Under the pieces are notes generated by a model that made no database searches, had not been told where the DNA came from, and saw only the letters and a program-made list of their open reading frames with translations. A program made the translations under genes and the position numbers. Positions 44,655 to 54,783 of a DNA stretch of 64,000 bases are shown piece after piece. The stretch's first letter is position 1. Each line of letters begins with the position of its first letter. The DNA is from Chrysophaeum taylorii (Eukaryota > Sar > Pelagophyceae > Pelagomonadales > Pelagomonadaceae), in the NCBI GenBank assembly GCA_029834535.1, contig JAQMWT010000063.1:1-64000 (forward strand), given 5' to 3'.

Positions 44655-44815
44655 TGTGACAACAGGAGCCACATCCTTCATGCTCCCCACACACACCCCC
44701 CTCTTAGCAGTCGACATTTAAAGACAACAGGAGTGGGGCGTTACTCTAGCGATAAGGGAATGACGTAGGGCTACTGGATACGTGGGACAGGGGTAAGTGT
44801 CATAGCTTCCTCACA
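44655..44815 (-). repeat. Copia 5' LTR with inserted minisatellite piece
   Basis: Matches the 95-bp 3' LTR but carries an extra 66 bp related to the flanking minisatellite (CACATCCTTCATGCTCCCC and the GTCGACATTTAAAG motif), bounded by a repeat of AACAGGAG. The minisatellite unit therefore jumped or was copied into the LTR after insertion. Confidence 0.75.
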
Positions 44816-44820
44816 GGTAG

Positions 44821-45230
44821 GGTACAAGTAGTGTAGATTTCCTACTTGTATCCTAACACCGCGTCGTACCGATCAACGGGAAATCCTAATTTTCTTGTGC
44901 ACGAAATCTTGTGACGTGTCCGTCTTTTTATTGGACAAGAGACGCTGTCCGGCGCAGCCACTGGAGCTGCCCTAGCTCGGAGCTACCCAGAAGTAGCCGG
45001 CGTTTCCGACGGCCAACGAGACGTCCTAGCGGAGCCACCCGCTACTCCTGCGTCGCACCGTGGTCCCTTGCTCCAGGCGCGGTCTGTGGGAAGACAGTGT
45101 ACACGTGTTACGTCAGAAATATACCGCAGCAGATACTAATAAGTCAGAGTTCGGAACAAGGAAGGGTCTAGGGTCACAAACTTAAGGGGTAGGGACCTAA
45201 AACCCCTAACACATCTGAAATCCACACAAA
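44821..45230. other. No gene seen
   Basis: About 400 bp of unique sequence between the Copia element and the sulfotransferase pseudogene. It contains an inverted pair near its start (TACAAGTAG / CTACTTGTA, 44,824-44,850). Confidence 0.4.
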
Positions 45231-46466
45231 ATGTGTCTGCCAGCGCCAGGATTGGTCCAGAACGCCGCGGTCGTCGCGAAGGGGATGTTTGGCAAGGCGC
45301 AGGTAGCTCGCCTCTCCACGTGATCGGGGCCGGCCTCGGCCGCACTGGCACGTCCTCGCTCAAGCTTGCACTGGAATCCCTTGGTCTCACTAACTAACTA
45401 ACTTCAGACCTCTCCCGAGCATGGGAGCCAGGCCGGACCGGCAGGAGCCGGTACGGAATCACAGAGGAAAATCACGCAGTTGGGGCAGAGGCGAGGGACG
45501 AGGACGGACTTGTTGATGGTGTACCGCCACTGCGCGCGGTCTTATGCGAGGTCGTGCAAAAGCGTCGCAGGCCGCGGACGTGTTGGTCCACGAACAATCG
45601 ACCTGTCCGTCGCGTTCTGCCCAACCGAGCGAACCCCATCCCAGCGCGGACTTTCCGGGTGCTAACCGGCCAGCCCGGGAGGCGAGCAGGCACCGTCTCA
45701 CTCCGGGACGGCCGGGGCCGCCGCAGGGAGCAAGCGTGTTAGGCGCCGTCCTCCATCGCAACCAACGGTTAGCGATCGCACCCTTGGTCTCAAAGTTTAT
45801 CATATGCGCGAAAACATAAGCAACCAGCACTGGCCTCTGTGGCGGGAGTGGTCGCGTTCCACGTCACCCGAAGAGAGCTCGCGCGCAATCGAGGGCATCG
45901 CACGCGGGCTGTCGTCGCACGGCTTCAACGCTACCACGGATTTGCCCGCTTTAGTATAGGTCTATAAGGAACTCCTCGACCTGTACCCGGCAGCCAAGGT
46001 CGTGCTGAGCGTGCGCTCGAGCGGCGAGGTCTGGGCGACGTCGGTCTTGAGCACCATCGCACGGTTCGTGCCCTTGATGCGCTACCCCCCGTGGAGCTTC
46101 TTCGAAGGCAAGATCTTCGACGTCGGCGTTATTAACTATGGTTGGGAACTCCTCGGAGCACCGCCTGTCGGGGGCCTCCCGCTGCAAAAGGATCTGGCTG
46201 CAGCCCACGATTCGTGGATCGACAAGGTGCGCGCCACGGTGCCACCGGACAAGCTACTAATCCACGAAGCCAAACACTGCTGGAGACCGCTCTGCGAATT
46301 TCTAGCGCCGGAATTCGAGCAGCCCTGTGCCGATATTCTTGCGTCAGGGGTGCCGTATCCGCACGCCAACGACACCGTGCTGATGCAGAGGTTCATCGTC
46401 GTCATGCATGCTATCTCTTTCATCTTTTGCATGTCCTCCTCCTCCTCTTTTTCGCCCACTTCCTAA
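45231..46466 (+). pseudogene. Sulfotransferase B pseudogene, split by a SINE-like insertion
   Basis: Close to sulfotransferase A at DNA level, aside from the insertion at 45,390-45,780. The annotated start has no ATG equivalent to A. About 14 bp is missing just before the GAGLGRTG loop; a TAG stop replaces the ACMVYKEL region at about 45,956; and the C-terminal membrane region has diverged (ISFIFCMSSSSSF) and ends early. The segment from 45,990 onward is otherwise nearly identical to A. It is therefore a recent extra copy of A that decayed, not a working enzyme. Confidence 0.9.
45390..45780 (-). mobile_element. SINE-like retroposon with (TTAG)n tail, 391 bp
   Basis: The insertion is bracketed by a perfect 12-bp target-site duplication CCCTTGGTCTCA (45,378-45,389 and 45,781-45,792) inside the sulfotransferase copy. 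Read on the minus strand it ends in TTAGTTAGTTAG, a microsatellite-type retroposon tail, preceded by CATGCTCGGGAGAGGTCTGA. A second sequence at 61,608-61,685 shares the last 75 bp and tail. Tail, size and duplication indicate non-LTR retroposition. A weak box-B-like GGTTCG lies internally; tRNA ancestry is not established. Confidence 0.75.
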
Positions 46467-46633
46467 TTCTGAAACGCCGCGGCAAGAAGTCTAAGCGGAC
46501 CTAACCCCTATAATCCCCCTTACACCCCTCTCCTTTCAGCTCGACGCTCTAACCCCCGCAACTCTAAGCTGCTTTGATCAGCGCACGCTCGCTAAGCTTT
46601 GAGTTTACTCCTAAACCCACTAACACCAGCCCC

Positions 46634-46744
<111 letters not shown>

Positions 46745-47754
46745 CTCTCTGGCGATCTACTTGCTTACCTCTCAAAGCCATTTTGGTTCTATAATCCATG
46801 CTGGTTCTTTGAGTCTTGCTTGCCATAAAAATAGACTGTGTCCTTAATCTTTATTGGGTGCTCGAAATTATCAGTCGGTCGCGCGTCTTTTGTGGGCCTG
46901 TCGAGCCTCGGATGTCGCTTGTCCGGACACCCATTATTAAGTCGTAACTCCTTCGAGCTCAAAATAATCCTCGAGGTATCTTCCTGGGTGTTTGAACGTC
47001 GTCCTTGTGACCACGGGTGTCGATGTTGTCGCCGCTCGTGCTTATTCACCCAAACCGCATCACCATCCCTCCACTGACGTTGTTCTCCGTGTCATGCACC
47101 GACGCTGCTCATGACAGGTGTCCGCGCACAAATGACGTGTGGTTAACCTGTTCTCTCACGACACCTCGATCAGGCAATTTATTGCGGTTGCGCGATCGCG
47201 CGCAGCGTCGTCATCTAGTCTCTTTCTGTATAGCGCCATGTTCCATCGGCTTCTTTGCTTCCTTCGCCCTAGCGTGCTCGCCTCGCCCTTTGTTCAGTAT
47301 TTTCCTCTCCCTTCTGACCATGCTTCTTTTTCGTCCTCTGTGGTCCTTTCTTTCTCGTGCGTCATTCAATCTGGCTCTTTGAGCCTGGGCGTTGCTTGCC
47401 ATCACGTAATGGCCCTCTCAGACGCATGTCGGCGCTGCAATCGAGAGTTCAACAACTCGCAAACGATTGTAAACACGGCCTGGCCTTCGCGACGGCGAGC
47501 ATCGAAGCGCCTCAGCTCGAAGCGCCTCAGCGAATTCAAGCCACAGGAGCTCGCCAACACAACGACAGATCCGGCCGCCGTCGAAGACTGTGACACTTAT
47601 AGCAACTCCACCTTGCTTCGCTGCACTTTCACCTCGAGTGGCCTGACAGAAGCTCCCCGCTGTCAAACTACCAGCAGATGCTCCTAGCGGCGACTCAACG
47701 TCGGGACCCATCCCAATTCCAGTGCAACATCTACCGCGCTCGACCGAGTTGGCT
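46745..47754. repeat. Diverged dispersed repeat region, no gene
   Basis: The box CTTTGAGCC/T...GCTTGCCAT occurs at about 46,806, 47,380 and again at 50,516. The block at 47,586-47,720 (from GACTGTGACACTTATAGCAA) matches 50,083-50,230. In the two places these boxes come in opposite order, as expected for fragments of a formerly tandem family. Open frames here are not supported as genes. Confidence 0.5.
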
Positions 47755-48315
47755 CGAATACCCCAACTCCCGGCCCGTGGCTTCTACGCCATCTTCTCAT
47801 CGGCAGCTCTCACCCTGCCTTGCCCTTGCCATCGCCTCCTTCCTGTTCGCACCGCCTGTTGCGTGTTGTCCCCCTCGCAGCCTTGAGCCGAAAGCCAAAT
47901 ACGGCTCGAGCCTTTCCTGGCTCCCCACCTCGCCCGGGTCCCGTCCGGCTTCAAGATCGCGCACTATGCATGTAAAAACAGACGTCCGATCAAACGGGCG
48001 ATGGCACAGTTACGTAATAATTGGACGTGTTTCATGGCAAGGGCGGCATAAACTCCAACTTGCCTCTTTTCCCCTGCAACCGTGGACGACACCCTGCAGA
48101 TTCGGAGCAGCCGCGGGCGCAGGTGTGCCTTGGACGCCGACATACGCAGATACAGCTAGACGACAGGCACGGACGTCCCGCGAGTGCGGTTAGACAGCGG
48201 ATACGGCTGCGGACGCAGCTCCGTAGCAGATGCGGACACGCCGCGGATGCGGACACGCCGCGGATGCGGGTAACACATGGATGCTCGCGGATGCGGACAA
48301 CGTCGCGGATACGGA
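47755..48315. repeat. Dispersed repeat, copy 1 (inverted at 60.3-60.8 kb)
   Basis: Matches the reverse complement of 60,270-60,822 over most of its length. It begins near CCAACTCCCGGCCCGTGGCT and ends in tandem GCGGATGCGGACACGCC units (48,232-48,300). No shared open frame, so it is probably a non-coding mobile repeat or segmental fragment. Confidence 0.75.
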
Positions 48316-48632
48316 TAACTCGCAGATGACGAACGGATTTGGCTGCCTGTCGCTTAGAGGGTTTATTAAAGAAAAAGAAGTGCCTTATATTTGCAGTATC
48401 TTCTTACTCAGAGATTTCCCTTATATGGCTGGAAAGTTGCCATCGAACAGCGAATGCCACACAACGATACTTATATTTACGAATAATATATGTCGTGGTC
48501 CTCAAATACGACGACCGTGGCTATCGAGCTCCCTTCAGTTCTGGGAACAAACCGCGAAGAGTACATGTTGATAATGGGCAGGTTTCTGTTGGTGCTGGGA
48601 AAAAAGAAAAGAACTCGTAGAAACTTGAAGCG
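48316..48632. other. Upstream region of sulfotransferase C
   Basis: AT-richer, no gene. Probably contains the promoter of the following gene. Confidence 0.35.
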
Positions 48633-49511
48633 ATGCTCGAGCTGGTTTCGAAGGTTGAGATGGTCTCGACTGGGCTGTTCGGCAGGAAGGACGAAGGTGC
48701 CGTGGCGGCGACGTCGGAGCCTCTGTACGTTATTGGCGCCGGGTTTGCTCGTACGGGGACGTCTTCGCTCAAGCTAGCGTTGGAGACCCTTGGTCTTCGA
48801 GTTTATCACATGACGGAAAACGTTAAGAACCATAACCTGCCTCTGTGGCACGCGTGGTCGGCCGCCAAGTCTCCCGAGGAGCGCGCGCGAGCGATCGATG
48901 GAATTGTGGATGAGTTGGCGTCGCGCGGCTTCAACGCTACCACAGATTTTCCAGCGAGTCTCGCCTACGAAGAACTCCTCGGGCACTACCCGTCGGCCAA
49001 AGTTCTTTTGAGCGTGCGCTCCAAGGGCGAGGTGTGGGCGGCGTCGGTCCTGAGCACCATCGCGCGATTCGGGCCCCTATCCAAGTACCCGCCGTGGCGT
49101 TTCTTCGAGTCCTTGCGCATGAACGTCGAGACTCACGAATATATTTGGCAGACGATAGGCGCGCCCACCGTCGATGGCCTCCCGCTGCGAGACGATCTGG
49201 CTGCAGCTCACGATTCGTGGATCGACAAGGTGCGCGCCACGGTACCATCGGACAAGCTACTCGTGCACGAGGCCAAGGATGGGTGGAAACCACTTTGCGA
49301 ATTCTTATCGCCAGAATTCGAGCAGCAGTGTGCCGACATCCTCAAGTCCGGGGTGCCGTATCCGCACGCCAACGACACCTCAAAGATGCAGACCTTCATT
49401 GCGCTCTCGCAGATCATCTCCTTTCTCTTCTGCTCCGCGCCTCTCCTGGTGATTTTTCTGTGCGCCCGCCGCTTTTTTGTGAAATTCTACCGCAAGCCCA
49501 AGCGCATCTAG
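48633..49511 (+). CDS. Sulfotransferase C (Sulfotransfer_4-like), intact
   Basis: 292 aa, complete. The same architecture as sulfotransferase A: GAGFARTGTSSLKLALE loop, YHMTENV, VLLSVRSKGEVW, HDSWIDKVRATVP and HEAKDGWKPLCEFL, then a hydrophobic C-terminal span (about 255-282) and a basic tail (YRKPKRI). It diverges clearly from A and B throughout, so it is the older paralogue. It should transfer sulfate from PAPS to an unknown acceptor, anchored in an internal membrane. Unlike the GLGRTG of A, this copy has GFARTG; the RTGTSS core is kept. Confidence 0.9.
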   Translation: MLELVSKVEMVSTGLFGRKDEGAVAATSEPLYVIGAGFARTGTSSLKLALETLGLRVYHMTENVKNHNLPLWHAWSAAKSPEERARAIDGIVDELASRGFNATTDFPASLAYEELLGHYPSAKVLLSVRSKGEVWAASVLSTIARFGPLSKYPPWRFFESLRMNVETHEYIWQTIGAPTVDGLPLRDDLAAAHDSWIDKVRATVPSDKLLVHEAKDGWKPLCEFLSPEFEQQCADILKSGVPYPHANDTSKMQTFIALSQIISFLFCSAPLLVIFLCARRFFVKFYRKPKRI

Positions 49512-51030
49512 GGGTTCCCGTTTTGCGACGCGACAAGTCTTCAGGGATAACGTCGTCCCAGCGTCCGCGAGTCATTGAGGAGTGGTGGCATTTGCATGTC
49601 GTCGGCGGCGGCGGCGGATACAGTCAAAAGTACAAACGACCACCACAGCTGGTCCGTAGCCGACACTCATAAAACCCAACTCCAATGCACATTACACTTA
49701 TAAAACCCAACTCCAATGCACATTGTGAGAGAGTCGGAAATAACTACCTAGCGCAAGAGGGAGCAGCACTGCCGTACGACGACGACGACGACGAGGGAAG
49801 TCCTCTCGTGCCGCGTTTTTTTGAGGATGGTGCTTTCGAAGTAGACTGCGACATCTGCTGCTGTACCCGTAGTCCCACGCGTGGAACATTGCTCCAGCAG
49901 TCCGTCGTCCAGCGACACGGTCTACTCTCCAGGTCCAGGGCTATTTAAACCGACGCAGACGGCGCAGACGACGACGACGACGACCAAGCATATGCTTTAT
50001 ACCTGCGTCGACTGGACTCCAAATAATCTTTTTTTTCGCCGGGTCCGCCTACGTCGCCGAGGCAGATCCGGGCGCTGATGAAGATTGTGACTTATCGCAA
50101 CTCTACCTTGCTGCGCTGCACTTTGTCACTTCGAGAGTGGCGTGACAGGAGCTCTCCGCCGTCAAAGCAGATGCTCCTCCGCCTAGCGGCGTCTTAACGG
50201 AATCGGGAACCGCCACCTTCCAACTGCACTTATTAGAACGGCGCTACGCGCTTCAAGTCCAACAAACATGTTCTGGAGGCTATATGGCCTACATTCGCTT
50301 TTTGTTGAATGGGGCGCTCTACAGACAGGCAGGCCTCTTTACCTCCGTCCGGGCTTAACTACTAGTGTTTGCAACTTCGCGTTTCAACCAAGGTTGCATT
50401 GCTGCTGCTAACTAAGGTGGGAGGGGGTGAACGAAGTTTTTTTTGAATGCGAGCAGCACGACCGGGAATGGGCTGTTTCGCGGCGCGCATTGTGTGTTGT
50501 TCATCGCCCCTGGCTCTTTGAGCCTGAGAGTTGCTTTTGCTTGCCATAATGGCATATGATGAGCATCTCGCGGGCGGCGGTCCCCTCACCGGCTCTGCCG
50601 TCGAACAGTCGCGTCAGTCGAATCGCTTTTGGTTTGCCAGCCCCGGATATTATCAAGTTGTAGCGAGTTTTTCACAAGAACGACGACGACGACGACGACG
50701 ATTTGGGTGTCCGTCCACATCATTCCTCGATTGGCAGTAGGTAGTACCCTCCGTGACATCCGGAGAGTGAGTCATTCATTCAGTCATGCCCGTATTTGGG
50801 TATATCTTCTTCTTCTTCTTCTTCTTCACGAGCTCGCTCCCTCCATATTACTCCAAGCCGGTGTGTGGTGTCATCATCATCACAATTGGTCTTATTAGTT
50901 TCAACCTCATGAATTCCGCTTATTAATTGACGAGATTCGTACAAGAAGAAGATCTATTTTGAATCGCAATCCTAAGCCTCCAAGCCGTTTAAAGACCCTC
51001 TTAGGAGTCGACATTTAAAGACAGATCATC
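49512..51030. other. Non-coding, repeat-rich stretch
   Basis: A 32-bp direct duplication ATAAAACCCAACTCCAATGC is at 49,671-49,719; (GAC)n tracts at 49,780-49,795 and 49,966-49,984; a second copy of the 47.6-kb repeat block at 50,083-50,230; a CTCTTTGAGCC box at 50,514; (CTT)n at 50,808-50,826. The GTCGACATTTAAAGACA motif at 51,007-51,023 sits 7 bp before the next ORF. No gene supported. Confidence 0.5.
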
Positions 51031-51291
51031 ATGGGGTGCGACGCGATGGCGAGGTTATACAAGGCGAACTGCGCGCTCCAGGAGCGGCAGCGGTTGCTCG
51101 AGGCGGAGCTCGTGGAGGCGCAACTGCAGGTGGTGCGGGCGACGAGCGAGGCGCGAAGATTGGGCGAGAGACTTCGCGAAGCGAAGCGGAGCGCGCACGA
51201 GAGCGTGCGGGGGTTGGCCGAACGGAGACTCGCGCGGTGTTTGATGAAGGATGTCGAACCACACTTCCCCGACTTTTCTACCATATTGTGA
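51031..51291 (+). CDS. Small coiled-coil ORF, unknown
   Basis: 86 aa, strongly helical with heptad-like Leu/Glu/Arg pattern (LQERQRLLEAELVEAQLQVV). It ends FSTIL with the stop overlapping a perfect GTGAGT donor-like sequence at 51,287, so it may be a first exon instead of a whole gene. Only 3 bp separate its stop from the stop of the convergent hydrolase gene. Confidence 0.45.
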   Translation: MGCDAMARLYKANCALQERQRLLEAELVEAQLQVVRATSEARRLGERLREAKRSAHESVRGLAERRLARCLMKDVEPHFPDFSTIL

Positions 51292-51294
51292 GTA

Positions 51295-52310
51295 TTACTT
51301 ACGGTTGTGGCGTTGGAAGGCGCAGTCGGCGCCGCAGTCCGAGTAGGGGCAGTGCTCTACGAGAGTTCTGGAGCGGCGCGTCGCGAGGAAGTTGTCGAAG
51401 AAGGTGGAGAAGGATACGCCGTTGATTTTGTAGTGGGAAGAGTAGGCGTCCTGCCGGGGAATCATCTCGTGGTTGTGGCAGGCGGGCGCGAAGACGGCCG
51501 TCGGGTAGGATCGACGGTTCGGCAAACTCTCCAAAGTGTTGAGAAAATCCGCGTGGACGACGTCGTAGTGCATCGCGACGATGTCGTACTGGAAGTTGAA
51601 GACAGCGACTGCGCCCTGGAGGTCGAGGAGTGCGGTCGACGTGACGAGGTCGGCGACGGGAGGGTTAGCGAGGTGCCGAAAGGACTTCGTCGCGTTCCGC
51701 GACGCTTCGGTGTCGGGCCAGATCGCGCTATCGACCAAGGCAACGGTCTGGGGGAAACGTCGTTTTATTTTGTTGAAGTTGTAGATGACCCCGCGGCCCC
51801 CCGCGGACTCCCCCGCGAACACGATCAGTTCGGCTCGGCCAACGCCCTTACCTTCGAGGTCGTCGAATAGAGAATCTACGACGTGAGCCCCATCAAAGCT
51901 CCAGTTGCCGGCTCGAGCGTCGCCGATCCACGCGTCGGAAGTGCAGTACGTTGCTCTCGCAACGGTCGCGCCGCGGAGTTTTCCGTACGAGTTAAGAATC
52001 GAACCCGCCGGTTCGAAAATCGAACTACTGGAATTCGCGCTCGATATGCGTTCCGGATTTCTGTCGCACGGCACGCTCGTGCACCACCCGCCGCCCTCGA
52101 GCATAATCACCCAAGTTTTTCTCGACCCTTCGCGAAAGTAGTACGTCGCCGGCGACCCATCGTTGCAGGACGCATCCAACCGCACGCGCTCCAGTTCTGC
52201 TTCACCCTTCTCGACGAACAGCGTCGTCGGGGCCTGCCGCGCGATCCCGAGGCTCGCGAGCCCGAGCCCCAGGACGATGCCCCACACGCGCCGCCGCCGC
52301 CGCCAAACCC

Positions 52311-52348
<38 letters not shown>

Positions 52349-52371
52349 AGAAGTGGACGCATGGTATGCAC
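51295..52371 (-). CDS. NOTUM/pectinacetylesterase-like hydrolase
   Basis: 358 aa. N-terminal cytosolic stretch with 12 consecutive Gln (residues 9-20), basic RRRRR, then a signal-anchor or signal peptide (about 29-44). The PAE/NOTUM fold follows: DGSPATYYFREG (about 71-82), ITV-type strand with MLEGGGWC (90-97), the nucleophile motif GESAGG (Ser189), Cys-rich loops, and ACHNHEM near the C-terminus supplying the likely catalytic His. Families with this pattern deacetylate pectin (plants) or remove palmitoleate (animal NOTUM); here the substrate is unknown, presumably secreted or cell-wall glycan. The length is typical. Confidence 0.88.
52312..52347. repeat. (CTG)12 repeat encoding polyglutamine
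   Basis: Twelve perfect CTG on the plus strand, read as CAG/Gln in the hydrolase gene on the minus strand. Trinucleotide runs like this are length-variable. Confidence 0.95.
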
Positions 52372-52399
52372 AGAAACGCGTCACACGGATCCCACCGTG

Positions 52400-54783
52400 A
52401 CGTCATTTCCGAATGAACGAACTACTACCCCCAATGCAAAAACTACTACTCGTTTTCGAATCGTTCGGTTTTCTATAGTGGATATATATGGACGCCTCAG
52501 TCGTCGTCCGACGAGTCGACGGCAGGGGCGGCGGCGGGATCCGAGCGCGGAGAGGGCGTGCAACGAGCTCGACGCCCCTCGCCACGGTCAAGCCATGGCG
52601 AGCGGCGAGCCCGGGAGCGGTCGTGACGGTGGCGGCTGTTGGTGTTATCGCCCAAGACCTCGAGCCTGCTGCGGAGAGGTAGGACGTTAACAAGCAGCGC
52701 CAACAACAGCAGGAGAGGCGGCCAGCTGCGTACTCGGCGGAGTTTATCCGCGCCATGACGCCAACGATCTCGCGACAGACGGCATCCGAACGAAAAGTCG
52801 CCGCCGCTCTCGCGTTCCCGCTTCGGTGGTTTTTTCGGCGACGCACCCCGCGAGCGCCGTCGCTTCCTAGCGCTGCCAACACCGCCATCTGCTCGTGTCT
52901 CTCACCACCAGCAGAAAAAAAAAAAACCCTTCTTCGTTTTTATAAAAAATATATTTTTTCAGAAAAAATTATTAAAACGGTGGCGGGTTTAATAATTACA
53001 AGTGCAGGCCAGTAAGTTCGCCAGTAAGTTCACCTAGTCCCAATCTTAGACGTCAAATAATCTTGAATTCATCATCGCAATTTCAAGAGCGCAGGAAAAA
53101 AGGGTTCAAGCATGACATCAAAAATTCCGCTTTATGATGATTATAGAGGGGCGAGTTGTCCGCGTCGTATATGACATCAATTTTCCTTCAAGTCAACCTC
53201 CTCGAATACGACATAAATTATTCCTGGAGTCCATAATGACAGAAAGATCACTTTCAGGATATGATTATTCGCATGCTCTAGAAACTATCTTCTAGGACAA
53301 ATCCTTGCGGAGGAGGCCTTGAGGAGGTCAAGCAGCCAGGAAATCATCTGTCGGAGACGCCCGTCGAACCTCGCAGTACTACGGGGCGACTTATAATATA
53401 GCGCCAACAACTGACGACGTATTATTATCAAAACAACGCTTTGTTCGAACGATTTTTTCAGTGCCAAAATTTTGGCGAAAGTGACATTCATCATCGCTTG
53501 CGAAACCGACGTGATTTTTAAGACAACGGAATAATGCCAGCCGGTTCAAGAATACGTACCTGCGCAAAGGACCAGGCCGGTGACACCAAGTATAATCGTA
53601 GGGCGTCGCTACTTAGGGTCCGGGTCTTGCTCGCGTTGCCGAGGGAATCCTCTTCGGCTGTCCGTGACGGTACAAGTGACTCACTCCCCGGGCATGACCC
53701 CTATACAATACGCATGAAGTTGGGCACCATATGGTGGCGGCGAGCCCAGTCTCGGCGCTGCCGCTGGCAGTCGTAAGCGACTCATGCCGTACCGGGGAGC
53801 GGCCCCGAGTCGCGAGAGGTTTTGCGTGCTTTGATCAATTACAGCTGCGACTCTGTCTCCGAAACGACGGCTGGAAGCCGCCGCAGGGAGAGTAGACGTG
53901 TCGATGGCGCACAGTGTGGGCTTTGCGGGGTTCAGTCTCTCGTTTGGCGACCGTTTTTTCTTGCGTGTTCGATACGGGCGCTGTCCTCAGAGCGGTAGAC
54001 AACTAGAAGAGCAAGGATGCCATCTGTTTATGGCACCCATTTTAAGACGGAGCTAAAGATTGTAGGTCAGGAACACCCTTCGCCAGAAAGCGGCAAAACG
54101 CGTCGCGCCAACGGAACCGTCAACTGCAGCACACTACTTCTGAGGCTGGCATCGTCAACCATCCCAGTCAAAAGTCGACAGCTTCTCGAAGAAGATGATT
54201 CGCCCTCTCATGTCTCATCGGCCGCTTGTGTTTCGCATCAAGCTCGCACCCTGATTGGATTGGATTGGATTGGATTGGATTGGATTGGATTTTCTTCTCG
54301 CAGCCATTTCATATGGTACTACTACCTGTGCTTTCGAAGGTTTTCTTTCCACGACGTTCGAGGTCGCAGCTATTTTAAAATATTGGAAATCGATTTTGGG
54401 GAAGAGAAACGAGGGGAGTGCGGTTCGCGTGCTTCGCCATGAACAGAGACGCTCGTATCTCGTCGGATGCGCAATGGCAAGGGGCGACGCTCACGGCGAG
54501 CGGTGGTCAAAGAGAGGGGGTCCATTCCATTCCATTCCATTCCATTCCATTCGGTGGCAACTTTTGGTGGTGCTCGAATTGACTGCGCAGAATTTATTCC
54601 ATGGAAGGCCGGCTCGTTGAAAAAGAAGAAGAAGAAGAAGAAGAAGAACTGGCGCACTTGTGGCTCGTGTTTTTGTCCGCACGGAACCGCGGATAGCGAC
54701 GACGACGGGGGTTCGTTACGTATGAGTCGGGTCGTCTCGAAGCAATCATTTCTGTTGTTGTTGTTGTTGTACACAGTCGATTC
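52400..54783. other. No supported gene; AT-rich stretch and microsatellites
   Basis: 52,497-52,757 minus strand has a short frame ending AVDSSDDD that could be the end of a gene, unconvincing. 52,900-53,530 is AT-richer than its surroundings with no frame, possibly a decayed element. 53,530-54,200 shows nothing recognisable. Simple repeats follow: (GGATT)7 at 54,253-54,288, (ATTCC)6 at 54,523-54,552 and (GAA)n at 54,622-54,649. Confidence 0.5.

Larger units (their letters stand above)
39423..44815 (-). mobile_element. Copia LTR retrotransposon, right copy, full length
   Basis: 5,393-bp Ty1/Copia element on the minus strand, flanked by a 5-bp target-site duplication GGTAG (39,418-39,422 and 44,816-44,820). 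From 5': LTR; gag-like region with zinc knuckles (CNFCGRTNHPSDKC type and CHFCGIPGHHKKDC); aspartic protease (DTGA); GAG-pre-integrase (LWHARLGH) and integrase; reverse transcriptase; RNase H; LTR. It is a broken fossil with roughly half a dozen interruptions, although long coding stretches survive. The LTRs differ at about four of 95 positions, so it is not a very recent insertion. Confidence 0.95.
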
